Shown here: positions 1 to 12,138 of the stretch, one piece after another
Position numbering within the stretch: position 1 is the stretch's first letter
How the letters are laid out: each line of letters starts with the position of its first letter
The notes under the pieces: model-generated
What the model was told of the DNA's origin: nothing
The model's input: the letters and a program-made list of their open reading frames with translations, nothing else
Database searches by the model: none
Assembly (NCBI GenBank): GCA_933207985.1
Contig: OW240913.1
Span: forward strand, 270,527,081 to 270,591,080
DNA: 64,000 nucleotides
Reading direction: 5' to 3'
Source: Pelobates cultripes
Lineage: Eukaryota > Chordata > Amphibia > Anura > Pelobatidae
Translations under genes and position numbers: made by a program

Positions 1-1465
1 AGAGAATTAACTCGGCAAAAAAGCTGTTTAAATATTATAAAAACGTGTTTACAATACTAAATAGAAGAGAAAAACACAATACTAGAATATAATGAAATAA
101 AACCACTAGTAAAATGTTGTAAAGTCAGCTTAGTTATGTTAAACAATGACTATAATTGGAATAGACTCACCTGGGAGGCTAAGCAGCAAAGAAAGAGGAG
201 TTGGGAGGAGCCTGATGACTGGACATGCTCTGTTATACATTCTGATTGGTTAAACTTTTTACTTACTGTTAACGGTTTCTTTGCTGCTGGGAGTTTCAGT
301 AAAGAAAGATAAGCAAATATGAAGCCTCCTGTCTTGCCATAAAATTGTTTTTATTAATACATGACTAGGCTATTAATATAATCTTTTGATTTCAGTAACA
401 GTAAAAAACAAATTGACAATTTTCTTTAAAATCAATAATTTTGCCTTTTAAGGAGCAGACCTAGGCAAATCTGTTTTTGCAAAAGGTTTGCATGTTCAAT
501 CTCAAGAGGTTAATTAAAGTAACATTACTAAGGCATGTTCAATAAACGGTAAATTGTGGCAAGTTCACAGTGAAACTGCCAGGTTTTTGTCAAAAATAGA
601 AGAGATAACCTGATGGAAAAGTGAATTATGAAGTATCTTGTGTTATATTTGAAATACAAAAATGTATTAGAAGGAGTAAATTTTCTGCAGTAAATACATA
701 ATTTGCGCTTTCGTTCTGCAGAAACTAATAATGTGTGCCGATATTCAAGCTGCAGAATGCAGCTCTAATAGTTTTGTCAGCATTTCCAGAATTTAGCTCA
801 GCAACCCAAACAGGCTCAAAAAACAATGGAGGAGTGTTTCTCGATCAGAGGACTAAAGCAATATCTTTGTTAGTTACCCTATGAACCTCTCCCACCATTC
901 TGGAGGGATGCACGAATGGGGCATCTCAGTCTCCCCCATCTTAAAGGGGTACTATCTCATGAAGACTGGTAAGACTGCAGCTATTGTTTGAGAAATTAAA
1001 GAGACACCCTAAGCACCAGAAGTATGTGAATACATCTTGCTAGCATATGTGTGTTTTTTTCATGTTGTCAGTTGTAGGTGTTCATAAAAATAAGAATACA
1101 AATCAAAAAACATCCTAAGAAAAACTCCTCTTTTCATCTCTTACTTCCAAGAAGAAGTTGAGACACTTAGAAAGAGATGTACATCTCCAAAAATCACTGT
1201 GCAAGGTCTTCTCGTTGAAGTGAATGAGGTGCTTGCACATATACACACGACTAGAATTGCAAGTAGACAGAGTAGAGAGCTACCTAAGGGTGCCTGTCTG
1301 CAAGAGGTACCTACACTGATAGTACTATGTAATTGTTTGTTTTTTATGGTTTTGAATATATTTTGAGGAATATGTTATAAATAAGTGGGTGATACTTCCC
1401 TCTTTTGTCCTCCCTCTGTGGCAAGGAATACATAGTTTGGGTTTAGGGGAGTTTCTTGTACATAC
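1..1465. other. AT-rich stretch without recognised feature
   Basis: I see no reading frame, terminal repeat or RNA-like fold that I can support here. The sequence is AT-rich and single-copy in appearance. It ends at the target-site duplication of the L1-type insertion that follows. Confidence 0.5.
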
Positions 1466-1480
1466 AAATTCTGCACTTTT

Positions 1481-3021
1481 TTATTTTTTTAAATTCTTTA
1501 TTTTTGTTGTGCATTCGTTGAACATAATCGCTTGAGATGCCACAACAGTTTACTCAGGCTTCAAAGCGTGAAACATAAATTAACATTTGGCATTGATATA
1601 CGGAGCACAGTTTTTGAATTAGGTTCATATGTTACAACATTCTCGCTAAGTCTATCGCTAGATCGCCACAGTCTCTTGTCTAGAGGAAGAAATTGTGTGC
1701 GTTCAATATACTCTTAACGTCTAGTGTATGGCTTGGGAGCAACTATTCCTTGCTCCGTGTAGGTAGTTCGTAGTGTTGGTTATGGCGATATATAAGTGTG
1801 CCACACTTCTTGTCATTGTGGCATTGTCTAGGGCCCAGTGTCCTGGCGTGTTTGGTGTGGGCTTAGGTATTCCTGTCCCTAGGCTGCCCCATGTACTTCA
1901 TTGTTGCGCATGTGGTGTGCGTGTGGTCAGTGGCCCCTAACCACGGAGGCCGCGGGTGGGGCGGGGGTAACACGCTAGCAGCTCCGGTGCTGGCTCTATC
2001 ATGTTAATGATTGTCTTTGTAGTGTGCTGCCCGTTAGTGGTTGTACCGGTGCAGGGTCTTTGCCTTAATGGTGACCCGTTAAGCCAAGGGGAAGTCGTGT
2101 GGGTGTATGCCTTACAGAGGTGTCTAGTTGTTTGCTAGTGTAGTTAGAATGCAGTAAACGTTTAAAACAAGTTAAAACCATATTAAATCAAATTAAAACC
2201 AAAACAGTAATGGCATCATTAGTAACTCTTGCCTATAGGCTGAAAGGCAGTCATTGGTTGGTTTTCACGTTGCATTTGCGGCATCTTTCTTCTACTGCAT
2301 CCAACTTGTTGGTCAGGATTGCATGTGAGGCTTTTAATGGGGACACTGTTTCTTTAAGGCCTTTCACTTCTTTTTGGATGTCTATGATGTCCTCTTCTGT
2401 AGTCTTCACTTGGTCTGTGACCGCTTGAACCTCTGTTTTAATTAAGGCCATGTCTGCCGCGGACATTTGTTTTAGTTCCATTAGGAGGTTTTTAATGTCC
2501 AGTTTAGTGGCTGGTGTTAGTGCATCTGGGTCAGCCTGTGTGTCCTTGGACGGCTGTTGATGCAGGTTGTCCCCAATGGCGGGCTCCGAGCATTTGTAGC
2601 TGGTGTCTGGGTCAGGTGTGGCCGCCATTTTTGGGGCTGCAGTGCGCTGGAGCATAGCGCTTATATCTTGGGTATCTCTGCACGCACCTGCTGCTATCCG
2701 CTAGGATTTTCGTCCCATGTTTTCCGGGTCCGTGGTTGTGTTCTCTGTGGATGGTAAGGCTATGGAATGGACCGCGTTGTGGAGCGACATTTCGAAGGCC
2801 CTGTAGTCTGAGTAGGCCTTGTTTGTGCGGCGTGTTTTCCGTCCTGTCTGACGGTATACGAAGGGCATCGGTCGGTTGAAGGCTTTGCCCCCTTGCTCTC
2901 GCTGTTGGTTTTTAGGTTCGTGTAGGTTGTATTGGCAGTATTTGCCATCGATTTGTCTCATTTTTAGCCGGAGCTTGCTTCACTTGCGATTGCTCTGTTC
3001 AGTGGCTAAGCTCCGCCCCCT
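1481..3021 (-). mobile_element. Non-autonomous L1-type LINE, internally deleted (copy A)
   Basis: The element lies on the minus strand. Its 3' end is the T-rich run near 1481-1510 (poly(A) on the other strand) and its 5' end is the GC-rich 'ggcggagcttagcc' (minus-strand reading) at about 3020. It is flanked by an imperfect duplication, AAATTCTGCACTTTT at 1466-1480 and AAATTCTCCCTTTT at 3022-3035, as expected for target-primed reverse transcription. Inside are a 5' untranslated region and the N-terminal part of ORF1, then non-coding 3' sequence. No endonuclease or reverse transcriptase is present, so it must have moved in trans or lost its centre. The 3' end (ttaaattctttatttttgttgtg on the plus strand, in part) is shared with the L1 at 55948-61179 and resembles that at 42892-44379, so these look like one lineage. 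Confidence 0.75.
2251..2655 (-). pseudogene. L1 ORF1p N-terminal/coiled-coil fragment
   Basis: A 134-residue open frame begins MLQRTAAPKMAA and runs into a heptad-rich segment from about residue 50 (LMELKQMSAADMALIKTEV and on), typical of the trimerising coiled coil of LINE-1 ORF1 proteins. It stops just where the RNA-recognition domain should begin: the last residues, ERCRKCNVKTN, sit where R-x-R-R-N-N-V-R-I is expected. The rest of ORF1 is missing, so this is a truncated, non-functional remnant. In a complete element ORF1p is an RNA-binding chaperone that coats L1 RNA. The assignment is by pattern; the fragment has no catalytic residue to confirm it. Confidence 0.7.
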
Positions 3022-3035
3022 AAATTCTCCCTTTT

Positions 3036-4246
3036 AGGCATGTGAATGTTGTCCTGCATGCACAATCAAACAAAGCTATATCAATTTCATGTAATTAGTG
3101 GAAGCTACGTGCATGGTTAAAGATCCCCCCCAAATATTTGGGGATACCACCTTTTTCCTAAGAATAAAAGGCATATGCAAACTCAATTAGTTTTGTAATG
3201 GTTCTTTATGTTTGTCAAGGCTGTAAGTGGTGGAAGACAGCAATATTTACTGTTTTATTTGAACACAATTTTTAAAAATATATTTTCTAGGGAGGACTTG
3301 GAGAGCTTTAATAATGTATTCATCTACAGATTTTCCATAGAATATTTGAGTCACTATATTGTCATGATAGTTCTCCTCACAGTTCCATAAAGCACAGTCA
3401 GTATAAATAATGGGAGGATTTGTCCTGTGATTTTGCTGTCCTGCTGGCCTATCCCACCCCAGCTCTTAACGTCTGTCATTGCCATCAAGCGTGTTGGACA
3501 GATTCTCTCTTGATAGTACAGAGGATAGATTGTGCCTTATAGTACTGATAAAAAGTAGTGGACTATGAGCGATGGTAAGAGCATTGTTTTTTGTCAGACC
3601 AGTCCAGATAGTTTGATTTACAACAGGGTAACCTTAGAATTGTCGCAGATAACCACTTCAATAATCTGTAGAGGTTATAGTGCTTAGAGTGTGCCTATAA
3701 ATACACTTTCTGTAAACTTGGTTTATGCAGTCCTAAAAACAGGGACACAAGAAATCCAGAGCAGCTAAATGACAGTTGTGAGGTATGTTTTGTGTTTTGG
3801 GCATGTCAAATGCAAGTTTTTTTGTAGTAAACACCCTCATGTTTTCCTCTGTCTAAACTAAGAGAGAGAAGAGATGAGATAAAGAATCTTCTGATTAAGG
3901 AGTAAAATAAGATTTGTATTTGGAAAGGAACAGATTTACCATTGGGTTTTTGGAATATTATGAAGTTTAGGGGTATCTATATCTCAGCTACACTCAGCAA
4001 ATAATGTGTGTATATAATAAGTAAATGCGCTTACAGGGAATGAAAACTGAGTGTGCAGGTTAATTAAAGCAACCCAAGTAGTTTCATTTATGTTTTTCAT
4101 GAATGAAATCATTGCTACCTGGTTTGTTGCTCGTTCACTTGGCTTCTCTCCTTTTATGCTCTTGGTGTGTTTTATCTGGGTTTGAATACCCTGTGTTCTG
4201 CTAGGTAAATATAGACAGAACCAGTAAGTTGGGTGTCTTGAAGGAG
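3036..4246. other. No recognised feature
   Basis: This is AT-rich intergenic-type sequence. I find no target-site duplication, inverted repeat or conserved reading frame that would identify an element. Confidence 0.45.
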
Positions 4247-4460
4247 TTAAAGCGGAACTGTCATCGTGTGAGGACTTTGCATAATTTGCAAAGACCCTCA
4301 ACGTTGACATTGCTGTGAGTTTAGCTTACCTGAACCTGTCCTACTGCAGGATCTTCCACAGATAAAGCCAATTCCTCTTTCAGTGAAATCCCAACACATT
4401 CAATATGAGCATTTCATGAAGATACTTATTTTTCAGTGAGGAGTGACAGTGCTGCTTTAA
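4247..4460. mobile_element. T2/Kolobok-like MITE (214 bp)
   Basis: The element starts TTAAAGCGGAACTGTCA and ends TGACAGTGCTGCTTTAA, giving an imperfect inverted repeat of about 17 bp whose outer four bases are the TTAA target. It has no coding capacity. TTAAAG termini with TTAA duplication are the hallmark of T2-type MITEs, mobilised by Kolobok-class transposases; that class assignment comes from family knowledge, not from a transposase seen here. Confidence 0.7.
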
Positions 4461-4689
4461 GTCATGTGACCTGACTGACCCATTCTCACAACGTTATTTA
4501 AACACAGTATTTACACTGCCATTTTTACCACTGATCTGTAATTTCATTTTAAATAAAATTAGAAATTCTGGCATTCTAAACTTTTGCCTCTTCAATGCTG
4601 CTGTTGACGCTGCTCTGTTTACATCACCAAAATACAAATGCAACTGAGTAGCGTTTCTCTATTTATAAATGAGAAAGATTAAATACCTG

Positions 4690-4958
4690 TCTCCTGCTCT
4701 CTCCTATGGGACAGTGCTTTGCTCTCTCCTCCAGCTCTGCTTCACCCCTACTTGATATTTCTTGTCCTAATGTTTCTAATACCCCACCTCCTATAGTCTG
4801 TAAGCTCGTTTGAGCAGGATCCTCTTCAACCTATTGTTCCTGTAAGTTTTCTTGTAATAGTCCTATTTATTGTTACATCCCCCCTCTCAAAATATTGTAA
4901 AGCGCTACGGAATCTGTTGGCGCTATATAAATGATAATAATAATAATAATAATAATTA
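4690..4958 (+). repeat. SINE-like repeat with (AAT)n tail
   Basis: The segment contains 'gtaagctcgtttgagcagg', later 'gtaaagcgctacgga' and 'ggcgctatataaat', and ends in an (aat)n run at 4931-4957. I recognise this as a high-copy amphibian dispersed repeat with a SINE/LINE-like 3' tail. No clear A-box or B-box was identified, so calling it a true SINE is tentative. Confidence 0.5.
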
Positions 4959-4960
4959 AC

Positions 4961-5827
4961 TTTAGCTCACAAAACTGAAAGTAGATCCAGGTTTTACATA
5001 CCCCAATATTTTAAGAGGCACTTTAGCAGCAGTAATACAATAATTTAATTAAAGAGAAATGGCCACAAAACAAGTAAAATGTGAATGATGACACTTATTG
5101 TCTTTGTACGGCTAGTTTCTAAAGTCCTTGCAAATCAAAATATATTGTTAGATCTAGATGGCTATGGTCTTGACAATGGTCTTCTGGCTAGTGGAACAAT
5201 TTGACTACTTGACAGGGAACACACACACACAGAAAAATAACACAATGTAGATGTATTTTATAGCTTGGTAAGTATTGTATAAGCAATAATGTCTTTATTT
5301 TTTTAATTTGTCTTTTAATAATGTCTTACTCAAGACAGGTAAGATACACATAGTTGCAGTGTGAAATCAATATACAATGTGAGGCTGAGTATAGAAAGTA
5401 GTCAGATACACATTTGATACAAACAGGCAGAAAATAATGGAGAGAAACAAGTGGAGTATAATTATAACATTCAGGTTCCCATTATATAGACTGCCTCACC
5501 CTCCTTCCATTCCCTCCTTCCTCCCAGCGTGTGCTCCCTCCGTTGCCCTCAGTGGTTCTGGGTTGTCAATGTCAATTCTGTAAGTATTTTGCGTCTCTTT
5601 CGTCGTGGCATGTTGACAACCGACATATCAAACCCGCTAGCCCAGAGCACACGCATGCACTCTAAGCTTGTTAAACTGACCAATCACATGCTTCTCTATG
5701 ATTGCAAGGCTCCAGTGACATCGCCGAGGGAGCTTAAGACTTGAGTTCAAGGTGAGTATAACACTATTTTTACAGGTGGTACTGTAAACGGAGAAGGAGA
5801 CTTTCTCCGTAGTGTCCAACAGCAAAT
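4961..5827. other. Mostly unassigned; possible LINE 3' end at 5285-5530
   Basis: A T-rich run at 5291-5312 followed by AT-rich sequence resembles the minus-strand 3' ends of L1 copies elsewhere in the window, but I found no coding remnant or target duplication. The remainder up to the hAT element has no recognised feature. Confidence 0.3.
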
Positions 5828-6081
5828 TTTACACCCAGGCCCGGACTGGCCATTGGGCAAACCGGGCAAATGCCCGGTGGGCCGCGATGGCCATGGACCA
5901 AGGCCGGTAGGAAAGATCAAGAGATCTCCCCTACCGGCCGATGCGCAGCAGCACCGGCCCCAAGATGGAGTTCTATCCCATCATGGGCCGGAGAGGAGAT
6001 CGGGCAGTGAGCCGATCACCCTCTGCGCACGCTGAGCAGCTTCCTTTCTCCTCTTCTCGCGAGCTCCGAAATTATCAGAGC

Positions 6082-6095
6082 GTTGCCATGGTAAC
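6082..6095. promoter_or_regulatory. X-box-like site in hAT core
   Basis: GTTGCCATGGTAAC fits the RFX X-box consensus GTNRCC-N(0-3)-RGYAAC. It is flanked by a half-palindrome (cagagcgttgcc ... ggcaacgctctg) that could form a hairpin. Whether it is bound or active is unknown. Confidence 0.45.
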
Positions 6096-6334
6096 CCACG
6101 GCAACGCTCTGAAAAAACGGCGCTCGCGAGAGGGAGAGAGAGATGGTCTGTACCCTGCGGGGTACAGACTGAATTACCTGCCGCTGGACCGCCAGGGATG
6201 TGTGTGTGGCGTAGCCCCCCCTCACTGGACCACCAGGTATGTGAATGCTCCCTCCCCCCCTGCAAAGTTAAAAGGGGGAGTAAATGGAATTATTATTATT
6301 ATTTTTTTTAACTTTTTAATAATAATAATAATTT

Positions 6335-8100
6335 AAGGCCATATACACACACAAACACACCACACATACAAACACACTACACACACTGCACCACTAACAC
6401 ACTACACACACTGCACCACTAACACACACACACACACTGCACTAACACACACACACACACTGCACTAACACACACACACTGCACTAACACACAAACACAC
6501 ACACTGCACTAACACACAAACACACACTACACACATTGCACCACTAACACACAAACATTCTGCTCCCCACCACTAACACACAAAACACACTGCACTAACA
6601 CACAAACACACACTGCACTAACACACACTGCACACTAACACACACACACTGCACTAACACACACTGCACCACTAACACACACACACACACACTGCACTAA
6701 CACACACACACAACACACACTGCACTAACACAAACACAGACTGCACTAACACACACTGCACCACTAACACACACACACACCGCACTAACACACACCGCAA
6801 CATTAACACACACACACACACCGCACTAACACACACACACACTGCACTACACACACACTAACACACAAACACACACTACACACACTGCACCACTAACACA
6901 TACACACTGCACTAACACACAAACACACACACTGCACTAACACACAAGCACACACTACACACATTGCACCACTAACACACAAACGTTCTGCTCCCCACCA
7001 CTAACACACAAACACACACTGCACTAACACACAAACACACACTGCACTAACACACACTGCACCACTAACATACACACACACACTGCACTAACATACAAAC
7101 ACACATTGCACAAACACACATTGCACTAACACACACTGCACCACTAACACACAAACACACACTGCACTAACACACACTGCACCACTAACACACACACACA
7201 CTGCAGTAACACACAAACACACACTGCACTAACACACAAACATACTGCTCCCCTGCACAAACACACACTGCAGTAACACACAAACACACACTGCACTAAC
7301 ACACAAACATACTGCTCCCCTGCACTAACACACTACACACACAGCACCCCCTGCACTAACACACAAACACACTACACCCCCTGCACTAACACACTACACA
7401 CACAGCACCCCCTGCACTAACACACAAACACACTACACCCCCTGCACTAACCCACAAAAACACTGCATACACTCTATACCCCTACATACACACTACAGCC
7501 CCTGCATTAACACACAATACACACTCTATACCCCTATATCCACACTGCACCTCCTGCACATACACACAAACACACTACACACACTCTATACCCCTTATAT
7601 ACACACTAGTCCCCTGGCACTCACATACACACACTCTATACACCATAAACCTACACTACACTACACTCCCTGCACTCTCATACATTATACCCCTACTAAC
7701 ACACACATTACACCCCCTGCATGCACCCACACTAATTTATATTGCCTATAAATACATATTCTGCACCCCCTGTACACACTACACCACCTATGCATACATT
7801 ATCCCCCTATACACATGTGCTCTACAGCTCCTATATGCATACACACACTAGAGCCCCTAGATACACTCACAAACACACAGTACAGCTCCTTACATGCACA
7901 CACTCCACAGGCCCTATATAAATACACACACACAAACACACATACTTTACAACCCAGAGACACACACACTACAGCCCCTAGCCACATGCAGTACGCCACA
8001 AACAGACCCATTCACACACACAATTGCTCTACACACATGCAATGTCCAAACATATACAACAACACAAGGAACATCCCCACACATGCACAACACTCTTTAA
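6335..8100. repeat. CA-rich minisatellite inside hAT copy 1
   Basis: About 1.8 kb of variants of 'cactgcactaacacacaaacacac', interspersed with 'ctgctcccc' and 'caccccctgcactaacac' units toward the right, then decaying. Longer frames across it are low-complexity artefacts. The array lies wholly within the transposon, so it expanded on the element or was carried by it. Confidence 0.9.
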
Positions 8101-8412
8101 CAGTCCGGTTCCTGTTTTGATCTCTGGTATCCCACTATTGAGGACACCAGAGACAAATCGCCAGCAAACGCAGCACAAACTCAACCCCCCTTGTCCCCTA
8201 GAAAAACCTCATGGCATTTATTTTAGCCAGGAGCACTGGATGCTCTGGAGGAGCGTCACATTAACATACTCATTTGGTGGGGGGGAAGGGGGTGTGCGTG
8301 TCAATGGTGGTGACATGACATGCCCCCTTTCTGGCCCCGCCCCTAATAGTGGGCTGATCTGCCTTTAATTGCCCGGGCTGAATTTTTGTCCCAGTCCGGC
8401 CCTGTTTACACC

Positions 8413-9088
8413 GGAAAGGTCCCCCTTTCCAAAAGGGTTGAAATAAACCTTTAAGGAAAGTGATAAACACACTAGAATGTCTCTAAATAGCAAAATATCA
8501 AAGATGCAATATAAAACAATATCTATATTTTAATCAGTCCATAATTCCACAGTAGTACAGTACATTTTTGTACATACCAGTTAATAAAGTTAGTACAGTA
8601 TTTTAACCTGCTATCTTAAGTGCTGTAATAAAACAGGTTGGCACAATTTTATTTCAGTGAATGCTTTAGTAAGGTTATCTATATTAACACAAACTTTGTT
8701 TTTGTTGTGATAAGATCAAGAAAAATATTTTTATAAAAGCTCTTTGCAAAGTTTTAAATAGTAGATAAGAAAAAGCTAAGAAGGAAATATAAGCTATGAG
8801 ATCTCTGCCGACATTATTTTTAGTAAGTTGCATGCCTAGTATAAGGAATAGTCTGGGAGGGAAGAATGTCATTTTTCAGATGACTTAAAGATATGTATCT
8901 GCCCTGACATTCTCTGGGTTGGGTAGAAATGTAAACACAATGATTAATGACTTAATATGTCTATGAATAGCTAAGTGGATATCAAATTACAGGTTAATGT
9001 CTGTAGGTAAACAAAATACCTCAAAAAGAAAAAAAGATTGTAGAAGAATGACAGTCAAATCTGTGAAATGTTAGATGTAAATTGTTAA
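8413..9088. other. No recognised feature
   Basis: AT-rich sequence between the hAT element and the MITE that follows. I see no coding or terminal-repeat signal. Confidence 0.45.
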
Positions 9089-9237
9089 CAGGGTCTTTAA
9101 CTAAAGTGAGGATTCAAGGACAATTTCAAATGTAAGATCAAAATAGCCAAACTAGAAAAATTCTATACTTCCATTTCAGCTACTTTGGCCTTACATTTGA
9201 AATATACTATGAATTCTCACTTTAGTTAATAACCCTG
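9089..9237. mobile_element. Palindromic MITE (149 bp)
   Basis: Arms of roughly 60 bp are imperfectly inverted: the left starts CAGGGTCTTTAACTAAAGTG and the right ends CACTTTAGTTAATAACCCTG. Nearly the whole element can fold into one hairpin. Superfamily is uncertain because no clean target duplication is visible. Confidence 0.65.
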
Positions 9238-9653
9238 TAGGTCCACTGCTCTCCTGCCCACTGCATTCTAGTAATGAATGCACATGCTCCATATGACATC
9301 AGATACTAGAACATTTATTGTTACTTCATCACGAGGCCATCATGAGGTCAGCCTTCTATGTTGAGTTATGGAACAGTTACAGTTTGGTGCTGTACCAGCC
9401 CTTCTAGTGTCAGTATGTGAGGCGTAAGGGATCATTTCCCATCTGCCAGCTAACAGCCATGAAATGCTTTTTGAAGGAGTAAGAGGGATTGCATTGAATA
9501 ATGCACACTGTAGAATCGCTACTTTAGCTAGACTATCAATATCAGACATGTGAGCAATTTGTCACACTCCACATGCCTGTACTCAGGGCCGGCTAGGTAA
9601 ACAAGACAGCTGCCTAGTGCACACTAGGCTGGAAGGGCACAATGTCTGGATTC
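9238..9653. other. Mostly unassigned; possible hAT-like end at 9584
   Basis: At 9584 the sequence CAGGGCCGGCTAGG resembles a hAT terminus, and the LTR that follows interrupts whatever element this was. I could not find a matching right end with a duplication, so no element is called. Confidence 0.35.
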
Positions 9654-9657
9654 CCGG

Positions 9658-10563
9658 TGTGGCAGACCTTGTAAAATTCCCTGGGGTTGCCTGAACCCAT
9701 CTTCGAGTTTCCCAAACTTATGTGTACCCCCCTATAACAGAACATGTGTGGTCCCCCTTTTTATTAGTTTAGAACACCGACCACCCATGGCTGTTAACCG
9801 CAATTAAAGGATTAACTCAAGTGCTTTCCCTGGGTAGCCATTTTGTCTTCCGAACACAGGCAGCGGTACTTGGTCGTCGAGTGCGTCAAACTTATTTCGG
9901 CTACACGATCTAGCAAACCCCGACAAAGATTGTACCGCTGCCCGTACAACTTCCTGAGCAGCTAGACGAACAACATTCGGTAAATAGGAACTACTGACTA
10001 GTTGGAGCATTCGCCCCCTTACGAGCCAGAGGGGGCATTCGTCGCTGTTCATATGGGAACCCCCAAAATGAGACAGGCCATTGCCCTCAATTCTCTGGAA
10101 CTATTTTAGGTCATCCTCTCGTGGCTGGCTGGTCAAAATTTCCCCAGAATACTGATTCTGTTATACCGAATGGATCTGAGCGCTATTTGGACAACTTGGG
10201 TGCTGTTCGGGGATATAAGAATTGTGGGGTTCCTGTATCATTTTGATATGCTTTGGGGGTATTTTGTGTAAAATTGTACTGTTTCCTGTAACTGAGAGAT
10301 AATTGAGTTAGCCTTTCATTGACACAATTTTCTCCCAGACACAGAGACGCCTATGAGGGGTTTGTACTGTTTTCTGTGCAGATCCCATGCTGCGAGGCCG
10401 GGCCTAAAAAGCTGAGTGTGCCACAATAAACCTCAGTTGACACCTAGAACTGTGTGTCATCCAGTTACTGGGGGAATGGGCTATAATCATTGAACTGCAC
10501 TTTCTTCCTGCTCTAGAGGATTCCAGCGGAGATATTCAGTCTCAGGATAGCAGTTCCGCTACA
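9658..10563 (+). mobile_element. Solo LTR (906 bp)
   Basis: The segment begins TGTGGCAGACC and ends GTTCCGCTACA, with TGT...ACA boundaries, flanked by CCGG on both sides (9654-9657 and 10564-10567). A TATA-like 'gatataag' near 10211 and an AATAAA signal near 10425 fit a promoter and polyadenylation site in an LTR. No internal retroviral-type genes or second LTR are present, so it is a recombination-derived solo LTR. It shows scattered similarity to the LTR at 38071-44811 (for example 'gcagtggtacttggtc'-like and 'tgtggggttcct' segments), suggesting one family. Confidence 0.75.
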
Positions 10564-10720
10564 CCGGGTGACCATCAAAAGTAGAATGCATAGGGGCATG
10601 TCCTGACCGCACATGTGAGTGGACGTGAGACCGGAGCTCTTCCGAAACCGCGGCTATCACAGCAACTGATGAAACACCGGCTAAACTAATAAACCGCAAG
10701 GGGAATTCACCTCCTACCTA

Positions 10721-11707
10721 ATGGCGACAAAACCGCAAAAAAAAATGAAGCAGAAAACTATACATGCCCACCTGGAGAAGAATCAAGCAATGGAGCATTA
10801 TGAGCAAGATGGCGCCGATAGGCCCAAATCCCCAGCATGTGATTATGAAGCAGGGGACAGCAGACACAATCAGGACAGCCCAGTGACGAACTCCTCTATC
10901 CGATCGATCATGCACCAATTGAAAGCCTCATTCAAAGCAGACCTACAGCAGATAGCAGTAGATATCAGGTCAGATAGCAACAGCATAGGGGAACGCACAG
11001 AGCGTCTAGAAGAGCGCACACAGGAGTTAGTAGATGCACACAACTCCATGGCAGAGGCTTACACATCCCTAACACAAAAAATAAAAGCATTGGAAGGCAA
11101 AGTAGCCGACCAGGAGGACAGAAGCCGAAGAAATAATATACGCATAAGAGGTATCCCAGAATCTGTTGCACCCCGATATGTGCAGGACTTATTTAGAGTG
11201 CTTATTCCCTCACTAATTGATTCAGAGCTAATCCTGGACAGAACGCACAGTCTCCCCAAACCCAAACATCTCCCACCTGAAACAACGAGAGACACCATTA
11301 CAAGGGTTCACTACTACCCTGTCAAAGACCGCATCATGCAAGCAGCCAGAACTGCAGGCCATTGGCCTGACCCCTATACAGACATCAAACTCTTCACAGA
11401 CCTCTCATCAACAACCATGCTCGCACGCCGCACATTTGCACCCATCACTGCAGCACTACAAGCAGCAAATGTCCCCTACAAATGGGGCTTCCCTGCAAAG
11501 TTGTTAATCAAACGGAATGGCGTAGACAAACCAATACTCAGTCCAGATGATGGGAAATAGATCCTCCAGGAATGGAACATTCCACTACAGGCCAGCAGCC
11601 CCAAGAAGCCGCTGCCGACCACGGCACCAAAATCTCTCACTAAAGACTGGGAACAAACAACGAAGGCTTCACTCACACCCACGGACCGCAGAACCTCACC
11701 GTCCTGA
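10721..11707 (+). pseudogene. L1 ORF1 (RNA-binding chaperone), premature stop
   Basis: An open frame of 279 residues starts MATKPQKKMKQK and ends at a TAG at 11558-11560. The same frame continues for 48 more codons (ILQEWN...) to a TGA at 11705-11707, so the TAG probably truncates the original C-terminus. Residues ~60-125 are rich in heptads (coiled coil), followed by the RNA-recognition motif signature RSRRNNIRIRGIPE and a C-terminal domain with an LFTDLS segment and WGFPAKLLI, all in the order of L1 ORF1p (Transposase_22 family). ORF1p trimers bind L1 RNA and assist reverse transcription in the ribonucleoprotein. It lies about 430 bp upstream of ORF2, as in other L1s. Nucleotide composition is ordinary for the region. 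Confidence 0.9.
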
Positions 11708-12138
11708 AGAAACTGCCAGACCATAGCCATGAATGGATTGAAAGTACAGGTTTTATAGTTATATTTAATTACTTGACCCCCTCATACTCTATTCTATAAT
11801 TGTCGGTTAAAAGACCCATGACCCAGGCCGCGATCGGGTGAGATAACCCCCGGACTCTCTATGTTTGAACCTTTGCATTGTTGTAGATCATATACGTTGT
11901 AGATCTCGACATTTTGCCCCAAGTGGGCCACCCCCAAGGTGCCTACGTAGCCTTAACTGTCCTTGCTTTACGCACCCCAATGCCACCACATGGTGACACA
12001 CGGAGTATTGTATATAGTTATTACCTTGTTGCTCCCCCCCTTCCCTTGTGAGTATATCCACAAATTGCACCATACCTGACTTACAACAAAACCTTGAGTC
12101 TTTAACATCTAGGAGTACAGCGCACCTTAAACTACCTT

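Larger units (their letters stand above)
5836..8404 (+). mobile_element. hAT-type non-autonomous element, family A, copy 1
   Basis: The left end CAGGCCCGGACTGG and right end CCAGTCCGGCCCTG are inverted repeats. The element is flanked by an exact 8-bp duplication TTTACACC (5828-5835 and 8405-8412), diagnostic of hAT-type transposition. The outer GC-rich parts include the palindromic core at about 5880-6240. The interior from about 6335 to 8100 is a CA-rich minisatellite. No transposase frame is present, so it is non-autonomous. The same family recurs, inverted, at 56014-58023. Confidence 0.9.

Noticed and set aside
4931..4957. tRNA or other RNA gene near the SINE-like repeat
   Set aside because: No cloverleaf or clear A- and B-box could be traced; only the 3' tail is distinctive.
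6335..8100. CRISPR-like regular repeats
   Set aside because: Repeats are variable low-complexity CA units without unique spacers, in a eukaryotic transposon.
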